From NCBI GenBank assembly GCA_021613535.1, contig CP075494.1:9486001-9550000 (forward strand): 64,000 nucleotides of DNA, read 5' to 3'. Below are positions 12,731-24,800 of this stretch, one piece after another. The translations under genes and the position numbers were made by a program. Position 1 is the first letter of the stretch; the number at the start of each line of letters is the position of its first letter. The DNA is from Adineta vaga (taxonomy: Eukaryota; Rotifera). The notes under the pieces are model-generated. The model did not search any database and was not told where the DNA came from. It saw only the letters and a program-made list of their open reading frames with translations.

Positions 12731-13771
12731 ATGTCTGCTTTAGTCTGTGATGTTACCGGTTGTAAACGTGATTATGATACTGTTTGTACTCATTGTCAAG
12801 TTAATTTTTGTTCGAAACATTATCTATTTCATGTGAAAAAAGCGAATCAAGATCTTGTACCAATTGCTGATCAATTAAATGCAATGATAAATAAAATTCA
12901 ATATACAAATCCAATGCATCAAGCATTTCAACAACTTGAACAATCACGTGAAATGAGTCATCGACATATTGATAATTTATATGATGAAAAAAAACGACAA
13001 TTACAATTTGAAGTTGAATTAAAACGTGAATTACAATTGAATAAATTACTTGAATTAAATCAAAAAGTAACAAAACTAGTCTATGAAGGTGAAGCATCAT
13101 TTAAACAAATTGAAACTTTAAAACGAGATTTTGATGATATTAAAAAACAACAGAAACACTTTCAAAAAGCTAATTTTATACGTTTTGATATTGAATCATC
13201 TGGTTTGCGAGCAAATGTTTTAAATAAAGATTTCTTTCATGGTGATGGAACATTATTATCATATGAACAACAAGCGAAATTAAATGAATTCTATGGAAAA
13301 GAAACTCAAAAGTGGTCATTACTTTATAAAGCAACTCGAGATGGATTTTCTAGTGTTGCTTTTCATAAATATTGTGATCATCGTGGTCCAACAATGACAA
13401 TCATTCAATCAAAACCTGGTGGTTATCTATTCGGTGGATATACATCTGTATCTTGGAGATCAAACAAAGGTTACATTGAAGATAACTATGATCCATTTCT
13501 ATTTACATTAACAAATCCACATGGTATTCCTCCAACAAAATATCCTGTTTTAGAATCGAATTATGCGATTTATAATCGGAAAGATTTTGGACCTACATTT
13601 GGTTGTGGTCATGATCTACATATATGTGATGATAGTAAATCAAGTGGTGGGAGTTATTGTTATTTTCCTTGGTCATATAGTGATCGAACACAGCGAGGTA
13701 CGGAAACATTTACGGGAAGTAAATTTTTTCAAGCAAATGACATTGAAGTTTATCGATTAGTGAACAATTGA
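12731..13771 (+). CDS. B-box-like zinc finger, coiled coil and TLDc domain protein
   Basis: An intronless gene of 346 aa. Residues 6-34 hold a B-box-like zinc site (C6, C11, C19, C22, C27, H30, H34). Residues ~60-150 are Gln/Lys/Glu-rich and likely coiled coil. Residues ~175-346 are a TLDc domain: LLYKATRDGFSSVAFH, then TMTIIQSKPGGYLFGGYTSV, and the closing ...FQANDIEVYRL. TLDc domains occur in oxidation-resistance proteins (OXR1, NCOA7) and in V-ATPase regulators. The combination of a single B-box with TLDc is unlike the main vertebrate architectures, and similar proteins are known from protists and some invertebrates. The function is not certain. Absence of introns in a window full of introns could indicate retroposition or simply gene age. 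Confidence 0.9.
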   Translation: MSALVCDVTGCKRDYDTVCTHCQVNFCSKHYLFHVKKANQDLVPIADQLNAMINKIQYTNPMHQAFQQLEQSREMSHRHIDNLYDEKKRQLQFEVELKRELQLNKLLELNQKVTKLVYEGEASFKQIETLKRDFDDIKKQQKHFQKANFIRFDIESSGLRANVLNKDFFHGDGTLLSYEQQAKLNEFYGKETQKWSLLYKATRDGFSSVAFHKYCDHRGPTMTIIQSKPGGYLFGGYTSVSWRSNKGYIEDNYDPFLFTLTNPHGIPPTKYPVLESNYAIYNRKDFGPTFGCGHDLHICDDSKSSGGSYCYFPWSYSDRTQRGTETFTGSKFFQANDIEVYRLVNN

Positions 13772-14107
13772 ATAGTTCTGATTTTGTATGTAGAAAAACA
13801 AATTATGCAAGAGAAGATGATATTTTCTAGCCACCATATATTTGTATCAATGATCGATATTCTTATAATTTAATAACGAAAAAGAAAGAAAAAAAGCAAA
13901 GAAAGGTTCACATTGTAACAAGCAAAAATGTTCGAGAAAATAAAATGAGGATTTGACTGAGTGACAGTTTAAAAAAAACAAACAGTTGACTGTCAATAAG
14001 TGTAACAGTTTGAATCTCTTCTATTTTTTTTTGTCTATAATATTTAACTAAATTCAATTAATGGAATGTTCATTTGTCTTGTGTTTTTTTTTCTATTCTC
14101 ATTTAGA

Positions 14108-16294
14108 TTAAAATTCGTCAGGTTTCATTTGAACTTCAGGATAAGTATACATTTTAGCAATATTAACGATTTCTTCGACTTTATACGAAGGATAAAGTCC
14201 TGATTGACCGTTCGTTTTATCTGATCCTTTCGAAAATCCATCCCAATGATTTCCTTCTGTACCAATCGTATCACCACGTTGAAAACTAAATTCATTTGGC
14301 CAATTTGGAGTATTTGATAGAACTGCACGTTGATTATGAGCATTTTGACCACCAAAATAATAAACATCATCAAGAGGTTGTACACGCCATGCGCCATCAA
14401 TAACTCGTTGTTGCATAACTTCATAAGCGACACGACAGATCTAAATATCAAATAGAAAATACTCTTTGAAATTGAGAAGAAAACAACTCACTTGTGAAGA
14501 AAATGTACAAACTAAATAATCGGATAACGAAAGAAAATGAATATCTAAAAGAACACCTTTTAATGATTCTGTCCCATATCTTGTATTCAATTGAGCCGAT
14601 TGGGCAACGGCACTGTCACCATAGAATATATAATCTGGATATCTATACATAGAGACAAATAGAATAGTCTATGAGAAATGTCTCGAGTAGAAAAAAAATC
14701 TACATACTTTGAACGAGCATCAGAGAAAACTTTTGGCTCATCTGTTGCTAAATAAACACGTTTTTTAAAAGATGAATTTGGATTTTGATATTGATAAATA
14801 ATATAATAATCTTCAACAAATTTCATATATTCGGATATATCATGAAAAGCAGCTTCACTTCCAACTTTATCTGTTCGTCGAACATGAATTCTACAATTGA
14901 ATATAAATAACTTTCTCTCAAACAAATTCCTATTAATCTCTTTATCTTACCCAACAATAGGTGTTTCAAATTTAATCGCTTCGAATTTTTTCTCTACAAA
15001 TTCAGTTAACCAACTTTGTGGTCGTAAGAAATATTTCATTAATTGTCCAGTAAACCAAACAAATGGATTTCCATGTAAACGAATTAATCTCTCCGATAGA
15101 TCTTCTGGAATAGCCATTGGCATAAAATCTTCCTTCGGATGAATATTATCAATCAACGGAATTTCTACTACATTAGCAGATTTATAATGACCTAAGAAAC
15201 GAAATGGATTTCATTTATTTTTATTTTCAAAGAATCAATTTTAATTCGTACCCCAAGCTTCAGCACCTAAACTATCCGTCTGTGTACAATTTTTGCTTAA
15301 TCGTTCAAATACTTGATCAAATCCACCTGGATTATATCTCCATCCATCTACAAGAAATCGAATAGAACAGAATTCGTCAACTTCTTATTTAAATATGAAA
15401 ATACCAGAGAAAAGAATCATAGGTCGGCCAAGTGCATAAGCAATATGAAAACAATGCATTGCATGATGAATTTCACATCCATAACCACATCCTTTATTGA
15501 TATTACATGTAACACGTTTGACATCTGAACATGATTTTGAAGGATTTTGTAAAACATTTAAACGTGCTTGCATTAGTTTTGAAAGATTTTCATGTTCACG
15601 TTCACGCCATGATTGATATCCATCAACATCCGTTAAGTTTCGAATTGTAGCAAGAAGAACTCTGTAAATATGAATTCTCTTTTGAATGAATTATTATTAT
15701 TTGAACAAACAAACCGGTATTGATCAGCAAAACGTTCAGTTACTTTTTGCCAATTGGGTTTATCAGTTTCAGATAATTTTTCTGTGATCTTATTCATTTG
15801 ATCACTTGTAAAATAAGATAATTCACGTGTTTGAGTTTCAATCTTTCGTCGTGTCTGTTCATATTCTAATGAGGGTCCTTCTGTAAATCGAAAATAGTAC
15901 ATGAAATATTCAAAATTAATAAAGATATACTGACGTTGAGATGTTGTACTACTTGTTTTCGAAGCTAATTTACGTTTAACAACTTTTAATTCATTGCTTA
16001 ATTCTTGACATTGAGTATTTGTACTGAAATACATTTGTATTTATCTTCAGTAAAGTTGTATGTATTTAGATAAACTTACTTTCCTAATGAATCTTGATCA
16101 ATATTCTTAGGACCTGATTGTATTTTTGAAAGTTTTTGTCTCAACGTTTCTACTTCACCCTGTAAATATTCAATTCGATCTTCTAAAACTTTATCATTGT
16201 TTGGTGTTGAATGAAATGTTGTGAAAATAAAATATAAACCAAATACCCATAATGTTATGAAAATAATATAAAATTTATTTCCGAGTAAGAACAT
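14108..16294 (-). CDS. FUT8: Alpha-1,6-fucosyltransferase (core fucosylation)
   Basis: Transfers fucose from GDP-fucose to the innermost GlcNAc of N-glycans in the Golgi. Nine exons (16294-16080, 16023-15935, 15880-15715, 15661-15405, 15347-15252, 15191-14951, 14890-14708, 14642-14492, 14440-14108) sum to 1731 bp, 576 aa, against ~575 in vertebrates. An N-terminal signal anchor ([20 protein letters not shown]) is followed by a coiled coil. Diagnostic blocks are [32 protein letters not shown] (GDP-fucose binding), [40 protein letters not shown] and the SH3-like [10 protein letters not shown]...GLYPSYKV. It is the last gene of a four-gene same-strand cluster. A splice acceptor (16302-16304 on the + strand) lies 8 nt before the ATG, and only 85 bp separate it from the EXOSC4 stop. 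Confidence 0.97.
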
Positions 16295-16379
16295 TACATA
16301 TCTAGAAAGAGAAGAAGAAGAAAAAAAGTAACAAGAAATGGACAAATACTCTTTTGTTTTCTCTTTTCTTTTATATCAA

Positions 16380-17381
16380 TTAAATATGTAAAGCAGTTTT
16401 TAGTTGATTATGAACAGCTTGTTTCATTAAGTGAAATAATTGTAAATTAGCACGAGTAGCTGCATCTAACATTTCATTATAAATATCATAATGAACACGC
16501 GATTCACATGTTAAAGCAACGATATCATCACGTTGTGGCATTAATGTTAATGTTAATTGAGGAGATTTTTGTTGTTCTTCTTGTTGATTAAGATCAATAA
16601 TACATTTATTTTGAACATAACCAACAGTTGATGAACAGACAAAATCTTTCATTGGAATACCTAGAAAGAATATATCATAAGAAATATTTTTTCTCTACTT
16701 AAGCAAATTAAGATCTTATCTAAGACAGAATGACATTCCTATTATAACATATGTCAAATAGTTGACAAAAACACTATCAACAATATCTAACTTGTTGTTT
16801 ACAAGAAAGCTATAGAGTTACACACACTGTCAAGATACAAAAACGAAGTGAATTTTTTAATAACCTGCATTAATAAATGCTAATGTAGTTGCATTAACAC
16901 ATGGACAATAATCATTTCCATCGGATTGTAAAATTTTCAAATGTATATCAATTTGTGATTTCGGATATGTTTCTGTAATAACTGCTTGTTGGAAAACACG
17001 TTGAATAGCCATTTGTAATTTTTGACTTTTCATATCGCCGAAAGTTCGTAAACGACGTTCACTAACACAGTAGGATGTCATACTAAAGTCACAAGTGATG
17101 ACAGCTTGTTCTTGATTGGATCGAGATTCACCTTCATATGGTCCATAGATTGTTGCTAATAGTTTACAATTTCCATGTTCCATGTAACAAGAACCATCAG
17201 CATCCGGAACAACATTGAACGAAGCACGAAAATGTCGTAATTCATCCGCTTTACGTCCATCTTGTCGGTAACCTTCAATAGAAATCAAATCAAAACCAGA
17301 TATATAATCTGTTGTTGATGTTGTTGTTAATTCATTTCGTTTCGTTTTCATTGGAGATGATGTTTCCATAGAACTAGTCAT
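16380..17381 (-). CDS. EXOSC4: Exosome core subunit RRP41/EXOSC4
   Basis: An RNase PH-fold subunit of the nine-subunit ring of the RNA exosome (nucleus and cytoplasm), which in animals is structural rather than catalytic. Two exons, 17381-16865 and 16660-16380, give 798 bp (265 aa), in phase (GCA G | GT ATT). Seen: GYRQDGRKADELRHF near the start, then GSCYMEHGNCKLLATIYGP, the SERRLRTFGDMKSQKL block, and IDIHLKILQSDGNDYCPCVN, all RNase PH-family landmarks of RRP41. It is about 20 aa longer than the usual ~245 because of a Thr/Ser-rich N-terminal extension. A splice acceptor sits 2 nt before the ATG. It is 93 bp downstream of the LANCL stop and 85 bp upstream of FUT8, in the putative operon. 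Confidence 0.95.
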
Positions 17382-17474
17382 ATCTACAATAAAAATTGAG
17401 ATTACGAAGTTTATCGTATTGAACAAACATGTGAAAAATGAAATTATTGCGTGAATAAAATATACGATTTAGAT

Positions 17475-19176
17475 CTATTCAAATGCTGGAAATCGAGATT
17501 GAGATGGAGATAGAATATCTGCCATATAGTAGATTGTTCCTGCTAGACCTAAAACAAATCAGGTTATAGTTCATTATATTTCTATCTTATAGTAAGTACC
17601 TTCAAACAGTGAATATGGACTATCGGGTGTGTTTGATATGTTATGTTTTCCATAATCGTAACAGAAATCGGCAAACTAATAATATAAGTAAGATGAGAAA
17701 ATGGAAATAAATTAACAACAAACTTTTATTGCTCGATGAAGCCATTTTAAATCATTCGTAGCATGATATAAATTAAGAAATACATAACCATTGCCTGCTG
17801 TACCATGACAAATACCATAACCTTTTGTTAGAATTCCACGCTGCCAAATAACATCGCCCGCTGATAATGCTAAGTCTATATATGAACTATTTTCTGTCAC
17901 CTAGAAAAAGAATAAAATACTTATGTGTCATGATAGTTAATCAATGAACAAAGAATCTGACTTGATATGCACTAACAAATAAATAAACAAAACCAGATGC
18001 ACCATGACACCATTGTACGAGCTTATCTGATTTACTATCACTCGATGACATATAATTACCACTTGATAGACGTTTTGATTTTAGAAATTCAATCGTTGGT
18101 ATTAAATGAGAATCAACATATGAACGAAGATGTGCAAATGATTCATGAGTTGTAATCTATAATAAAGTTCAAATGATGAAACATTTGTTTGTTTGTTTGT
18201 TTTCTTTTTGCTTTTTTACTTTGAGAAGAAGATAAACTATTCCGGATACACCATGTGCTGCTCCCATATACTCCGTCTTATGCCAAATGTACATCAATGG
18301 TGATGGTGAACCTGTTTCTCGTGCATATTTTTCTCCTGATTTGATCATAGCTTCGAAAATCTAAATAGAACTATCGAATTGCTCAGACAGATAGTATAAT
18401 TCAAACTATTTTACATCAGTAATATGTTGACTATCGATCACATCATATCCAAGTTCTCTTCGAAGATACATTAATGTATATAGATAACCAGCTCGACCAT
18501 AAAGATATTCATCTGGAATCGAACGACTCAATGCCTGTTTTTTCATTGATAAAATTCTAAAAATTAACTAATTTAATTCATTTTTTTAATCTTTTCTTTC
18601 CACTTACTTTTCAATGAATTTAATCACCATATTCTGATCACCAAAATGCGAATAAATGACAGCTGCGATTGCTAGCGGTCCCGGAGCACCACATAGAAAT
18701 GTTACTGTTCTTTCTATTTTCATTCATTACAAATTTCTTTTTCTTTTTTGCATCAAAGATTCAAATGAATTTACCATCTAATTGTTTTAATGCTGAGTCA
18801 ATCAATGTTTTTGCTTTAGACATGTATTGATTTTTTTGTTCAGGAAAAAGTGATGCAAGTCGTAGATAAAGCAATGAGATTCCTATATGTAACATGATGA
18901 AATAGTTGAAAACTCAATGGAAATTTTCTTTACCTGCACTACCAGTGTAAACTGATCCATCCGATGGATCAGTTCGATTAAGATTTTGTTCAAGTCGATG
19001 TGTTTGATGTTCAATCCATTGAGTAATCTTTACACCTAAGTCAGTATTTAACTAATTGAAAAGATGAATTTTTCAGAAGACAAAAGTTGAAGAAAACAAC
19101 CAACTTGATTCTGTTGATTGAGATATTGTTCTCCATTGTAATCGGGAAAATTATTTTGAAAAAAACGATCACTCAT
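17475..19176 (-). CDS. LanC-like protein (LANCL family)
   Basis: Ten exons (19176-19105, 19051-18934, 18882-18775, 18704-18608, 18556-18415, 18360-18220, 18156-17962, 17900-17724, 17675-17600, 17548-17475) give 1200 bp and 399 aa, the standard LANCL length, all in phase. Seven GxxG-type helical repeats are visible (for example AGISLLYLRL, GAPGPLAIAAV, GRAGYLYTLMYL, GAAHGVSGIVYLLL). The zinc ligands sit in VQWCHGASGFVYL and GYGICHGTAGNGY. The end SRFPAFE is close to the LANCL1/2 C-terminus. In animals LANCL proteins add glutathione to dehydroamino acids in damaged proteins. Which of LANCL1-3 this corresponds to cannot be decided. A splice acceptor lies 11 nt before the ATG. The gap to the upstream JmjC gene is 82 bp. 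Confidence 0.96.
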
Positions 19177-19258
19177 AATTGAATTATCTGAAGAAGTATA
19201 AAATAAAACGACTGAAAGATAAGATAACAGAACAAAATAAAATATTTTTAGTTAAAAT

Positions 19259-20943
19259 CTATAAATCGGTTTTATAATTTTCTAAATGTAAATGTTCATC
19301 AGTTTCTTCTTTGATATTCGTTTTATGTGATGATTTATTCTTTTGTTTTTCATCGATTAATTTAAACATTTCATAGAGAAGATCGGAAATATGATGTTGA
19401 TGCTTAAAATACAAAAGTTTTTATAAAATAAAATTTCATTAAATCATTTCTTACAGGTCCATCGATTAAATCAATCTCACTCATAGTTATTTCACCATTC
19501 GCATCATGATCAATAATTTCATACAACTAGAAGAAAAAACAAATTGAAATTCGAAAAGTAATTCTTCACCAATTGAATTTACTTCATCAAACATTGCAGA
19601 TGTTTCCGGATCAGAACCCAAATTAAATGACAAATGCTAAAGTAAAAACATAGGTATCTTTGCAATTTATTGAACAATAAAGAATTACTTTAGAAAATGT
19701 TTCTAACCATTTTTCATAAGTATTTGCTTTGGAATTGACCAAATTTATGACAACATCTCTATTAAAAATCATTTTGAAAATAATTCTCAAAAGAAATCTT
19801 TCAATATATACTTTAAATTTTGTGGTTCATTTTCCGTATTTGCCCAATTAATATTATCAAGTGTAAATGATGCATCATATGTATTACTTTCCGTACAAGT
19901 TTGAATTTCATTTAAATCAATATTTAATGCTTGTTTATGATGAATATTGTGAATAATAGATATAGTACTATCCAATGATCGTTCATGAAATATCCAATGA
20001 ACTGGGATTAATAAACAATCACCAGCAGTTAAATTTGTAATATGATATTCAACATTGGCTAATTGAGGAAATTGATTGAAATCAACTCTTAAGAAAAGGA
20101 AATGAAGATATATTATGTTTACAAATATTCAGAAAATTACTTGTCAGGATTCAAAGGTAATACAGCAGATTGACGATTTTCTGGGATAACAATCTATAAG
20201 AAAATTGAAATTTATGTAAATCCGTGTAAGCTATTGTTTACTTGACGAGTATCGGGATATTTATTCGTATTAACAAGAACAAGACGTTTATTTCCACGAA
20301 AAAGACAAAGTAATGAATCAAATTCTTCATTGATCATTAATGGTGATGTATTCATTCCATTCATCACTAGAATCTGAAGAGAAAATAATTTCAATTGAAA
20401 TAGAAAATAACTATGATACAAACAGTGGATTGTAATACAGGAAAAACAGCTTCACATTGTAAAGGTTGTGGAAAAGTTATATATTTGCTAAAATAGTTTT
20501 CAATTCTTATTCGAAAAATATTGTATCAGAGAAATTATTCACCGTAGTATTTCAGGTACATTATCCGCAAGATATAATTGTTCTTTTTGATATCTATCAA
20601 AAAATTCACTAAATTTCATTTGCGTACGCTGTGATTGACTAAAAGAATCGACATAAATATTCGTTTTTGATAATCCATCAACTTCATTCTCAAGTTCGTC
20701 ATCTGTTTTCCATATCTCATACGAATTATCATTAATTAATACTTGACGAGAAAGAATTGGTTCAGATTTTGGTAAATAATATGTAAAAAGTTTTAAAACA
20801 TCAGGATATTTTCCATTGATTTCATCGATATTAATCAATGATCCCACAGAACCGAATGGTTTTAAATGACCGAGATTCGTTGATTGACAAGATAGATTAA
20901 GATTATTCAAACTTACTAAGAGAATGAAGATAAAAGAATACAT
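19259..20943 (-). CDS. ER/secreted JmjC (cupin-8) domain protein with EF-hand, probably catalytically inactive
   Basis: Nine exons (20943-20543, 20487-20424, 20373-20242, 20193-20141, 20087-19812, 19758-19689, 19636-19583, 19526-19455, 19402-19259) give 1266 bp, 421 aa, in phase. A hydrophobic signal peptide is followed by a cupin-8/JmjC-like fold: FSEFFDRY, then TSPLMINEEFDSLLCLFRGNKRLVLV, then LTAGDCLLIPVHWIFHE. At the place where JmjC hydroxylases have the iron-binding HxD, this protein reads M168-I-N170, so the facial triad is not intact. An EF-hand loop DHDANGEITMSE (356-367) has all calcium-ligand positions filled. The C-terminus KTDL resembles ER-retrieval signals. It heads the four-gene cluster, and a splice acceptor directly abuts the ATG. 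The function is unknown. Confidence 0.9.
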
Positions 20944-21845
20944 CTAGAACAAGATTATGTATTGTTTACGATGTAGTGTTTATAAAAATAAAAAAGAACA
21001 ATACAAAATTATTTTTTAAAACCGAATTGAAAAAAAAATAGTTAGTAGAATTTTGCACGTTATGTGAACATCCAATTGTAATTGTTTGATGTATCGTCGT
21101 CTTCCAGATGTCGCCGATATTCGAAATACTATCGCCTGACTTCCATCGATTAACGTGAAATAAAACAATAAGTTAATTATTTAGAAATAATTACTTCTAA
21201 AATACTACAAAGCTATTATAAAAGTGACTAGAATGTCAACGATTAACTTTAGTGAATTTCATTACGGTTCAATAGCAATAGTAGATATCAAAAAGAAGTC
21301 GTTTCTTTGTTCCTATATTACAATAGATGAAATATTACATTTTATTTCTTTATTCATCTCATAAAATCTCTTGAGACTTTCATGTATGATTACTTATTGT
21401 AAAGAATAAAAGTCTATGCATGTTAATTTATAGTATATGATCAATAGGAGAACTTTCTGCTCGTCGAATAGATCATTATCCTAATACAACTCACAAGACT
21501 TACAATGTGTAAGTCACGTTTTATTTCCTATGAACATCTGGCTCCTTTTTCATTCCAGTCATCTTGATATATTTGTAGTATCGCATGTTAACATGATAAG
21601 AATGTTCCAATATTTCATCGAGTTCTATTGTAATGCAATGCAATATTTGTTTTATTTATTAAATAAACAATATACATTCACAATCAACGAATAACATTGA
21701 CTAGAAACCACAAAATCCAAGTATTATATTATATTCACATCTTATTAAGTCAATGTCGAGTATCACAAGAAGAAAAATACAAAACAATTGTTCAATACTC
21801 GTTCTATCACTGTTTGATGAGAAAAACAAAATATTTCATTTTTTT
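20944..21845. other. Intergenic region between the JmjC-FUT8 cluster and LRRK
   Basis: About 0.9 kb with no supported open frame. It should hold the promoter of the putative four-gene operon (right of 20943, read on the minus strand) and the LRRK 3' UTR. I could not single out a TATA box. Confidence 0.45.
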
Positions 21846-24800
21846 TTAGAGAAGAAAATCATCTAAAGACCATGCTTGTAAGAAAATTGCATCCAAGGAA
21901 TATTGTTGCAATTGAGGAATAGCTTGACTTGCTTTTGCTCCATAACCAATCGCTAACATATAGGATATATTATCAGGATCAGTGTCAAAATTATCAGATC
22001 TTGCTAAAAGTGGAGTAGAACGAGGATTTTCTCGATGTAGTCGATGTTGTTCAAATTTTTCTTGTAAATATTTAAATTGATTTCGAAATCGACTATCATA
22101 ATATTCATTTGCTACTGTTGCTGATGATGATGATGATGATGATGTGGATGGGGTTGATAAGAAAGCAGATGGTGAAAGAGAAAAAAGATGTAGAACATGT
22201 TGATCATAAGCATGAACAATATGTAAAACTTGAATCGATGATGTTGGTTTAACAATAAGAATATGTCCTGTACTTAAACCGATGAATACCAACATTCGTG
22301 TTGGTAAAATTGAATCAACAGTTAGATCATTTGAATCATCTAAGATCAGAGTAATAAAGAAATGTATGTTATAAGAAAGAATTACCTTTAGATCGTCTGA
22401 GAATTTGTTCACAATCAAGTTGATTAGTCATACGACGAGAGAGATGACTCCAAATACATACCATACTTCCTAGAAGATATAATTTCAATAATTTTGAACT
22501 TCATATTAAAATGATTCTTTGAATCAAATATAAAAAAAGACATGACCTATACCTGTTTTCATTGCTGTCCATATTGAATATTGATAAGGTGAATCTTTTG
22601 ATGCACAAAGTAAATGTACAGCACTTGAACCTGATGTTAAATGATGTGATAATTGAACTGATAATTGAGCAGTACGAACATCAATAAGACGTAAATTTCC
22701 TAATGAACATCCACACCAAAGTTCCACACTGAAATCATTTATTGATTCATTTCAAAGAAAAGGAACATTAAGACTTACTTTCGACCACTTGCTGTTGGCA
22801 ATGCAAGAATTTTAAATGTTGGCAATGAAACATTTGCTACATAACGATAGCAAAGATCTGGAGCTGCGGATATTGAATTTCGAGATGGATGTAAAAGTAT
22901 CGATAGATCAATACTATATATGGAATTATCTGATAATAATAAAAAAACAACTGATGATTCAGTTAAACTTGTCATTTGTATTGGATGACCATTTTCTTGA
23001 TGATGTACTAGAAGAAATTGATTAATTTCTTGAAATGTTTGTGTGGAATAGATATGAATAAGATTTTGACGATCAGCAAGTAGAATTACATGATCACGTT
23101 GATGATAATAAATAGATCGTATTTCACATTTGCCAAGATTAATTATCTAAATACGAATTGTTTATCAAGATAAAAATTCAAAGATAAAAAATAGGATCGA
23201 TCAAACTTGTTGATTAACAGCATTAAATTGATCATAAGCAACAATAATGAGAGCTGATTGATCATCTTGTTTCGTTTGTCGAACAAACCAACAATCAGCA
23301 GTAGGAATACCAATACCATCATCATCATCATCACCATTATCACTTTCAAAATTTTCATTAACTATTCAACAAAATAGTTATAAAAGAGTTGAATAAATTT
23401 TTCTATTTACTATCTCGATATGAAACTGTTGCTAATGTATTAGAATCATTGAAATCATTTCGATGACCAAGTTCAATAACATCCATTAAATGTCGAAATT
23501 CGACTGAACTCGATAATCGATGAATATCTTTTGCTGATGGACGATCATTGGGATATTCAGACCAACAAGCAACCATTAAATCAAGAAGAAGTGTTGGAGA
23601 GGATAATTCCTACGAATAGAAATGAATCACTCGTTACATCGCGTGCGTCAGAATAGTATATCGATCTATAAATTTTTAATTACTTGTTCAGTTAATGATG
23701 GTCGCCAGCCATGTAGAATTAATTCTCTAGCATGATCACGTTTATTTCGACTGAATGGATGATTTAATGACAAACATTCATACATAAGCATTGAGAAAGA
23801 AAATATATCAGCCTTGAAAAAGAAAAGGTTTTTTTTTCTTCTCAAAGACTTTCAAAGAAAATTTAACCGACTTTTTCAGTATACAATTCATCACCAGTAA
23901 AACGAACAATTTCCGGTGCGATATATCCTTGAACAAAGTAAAAGTTGTAAATATTTCTCTTTCAAAAGATTTCTTTACCTTCTGTTCCAGCAAAACCTTT
24001 CGTACCTAATGAATAAACAGGTCGCAAGAGATAAATAATTTATATTCAAAACAAAACATCTTACCAATGGGTGATAAAACTCGACTAATACTAAAATCTG
24101 ATAGTTTAACTAAGACTTGTCCATTGGATGGTAAACGCGGTTGTGGCATATTCCACACGAGAATATTTTCAGATTTTAAATCCAAATATATTATATGATT
24201 ATTATGTAAATGTGCAATAGCACTGGCTATCTAAACACAAATAAAAGTATTAACGAAAATTAGAATAAAAAATACAAACTTGAATAATCAATTTCTGATA
24301 AATAGTAAAACCTAATTGAGTATTTGTTCGTTTATATTCCTTTAATATTGATTCAAGTGATCCCATAGGAGCATAATGTAATATTAAACTTAATGGATGA
24401 GTACATATACCTATTAATGGAACAATACTTGGATGTGAACCAGTTGTTAACAGACAAGATAGTTCCTGACGACAAGTGATATAAGCTTTACATGCAGCTC
24501 GTATTGGATTTCGTGTCCATTCTTTAGCAATATCTCGCTAAAAGATTGATTATGAAATCATCTGCTTTCTTCTGAGTCTGTTCAATCTTACCAAAGATAA
24601 TTTCTTTTCCGAATCTTCATCTCGATTTCCATTGTGTATTTGTTCGATGAGACCATTTGTAATCAATGGATCAATTGGTACAAATGCTTTACAAGCAAGA
24701 TCCACAGTAGACTAGATGAAATTAATATATAAAAATCAAACTAACATAATAATCTAACCCTATACGATGTCGCTGCAAAAACAGTTCCAAAAGTTCCTTG

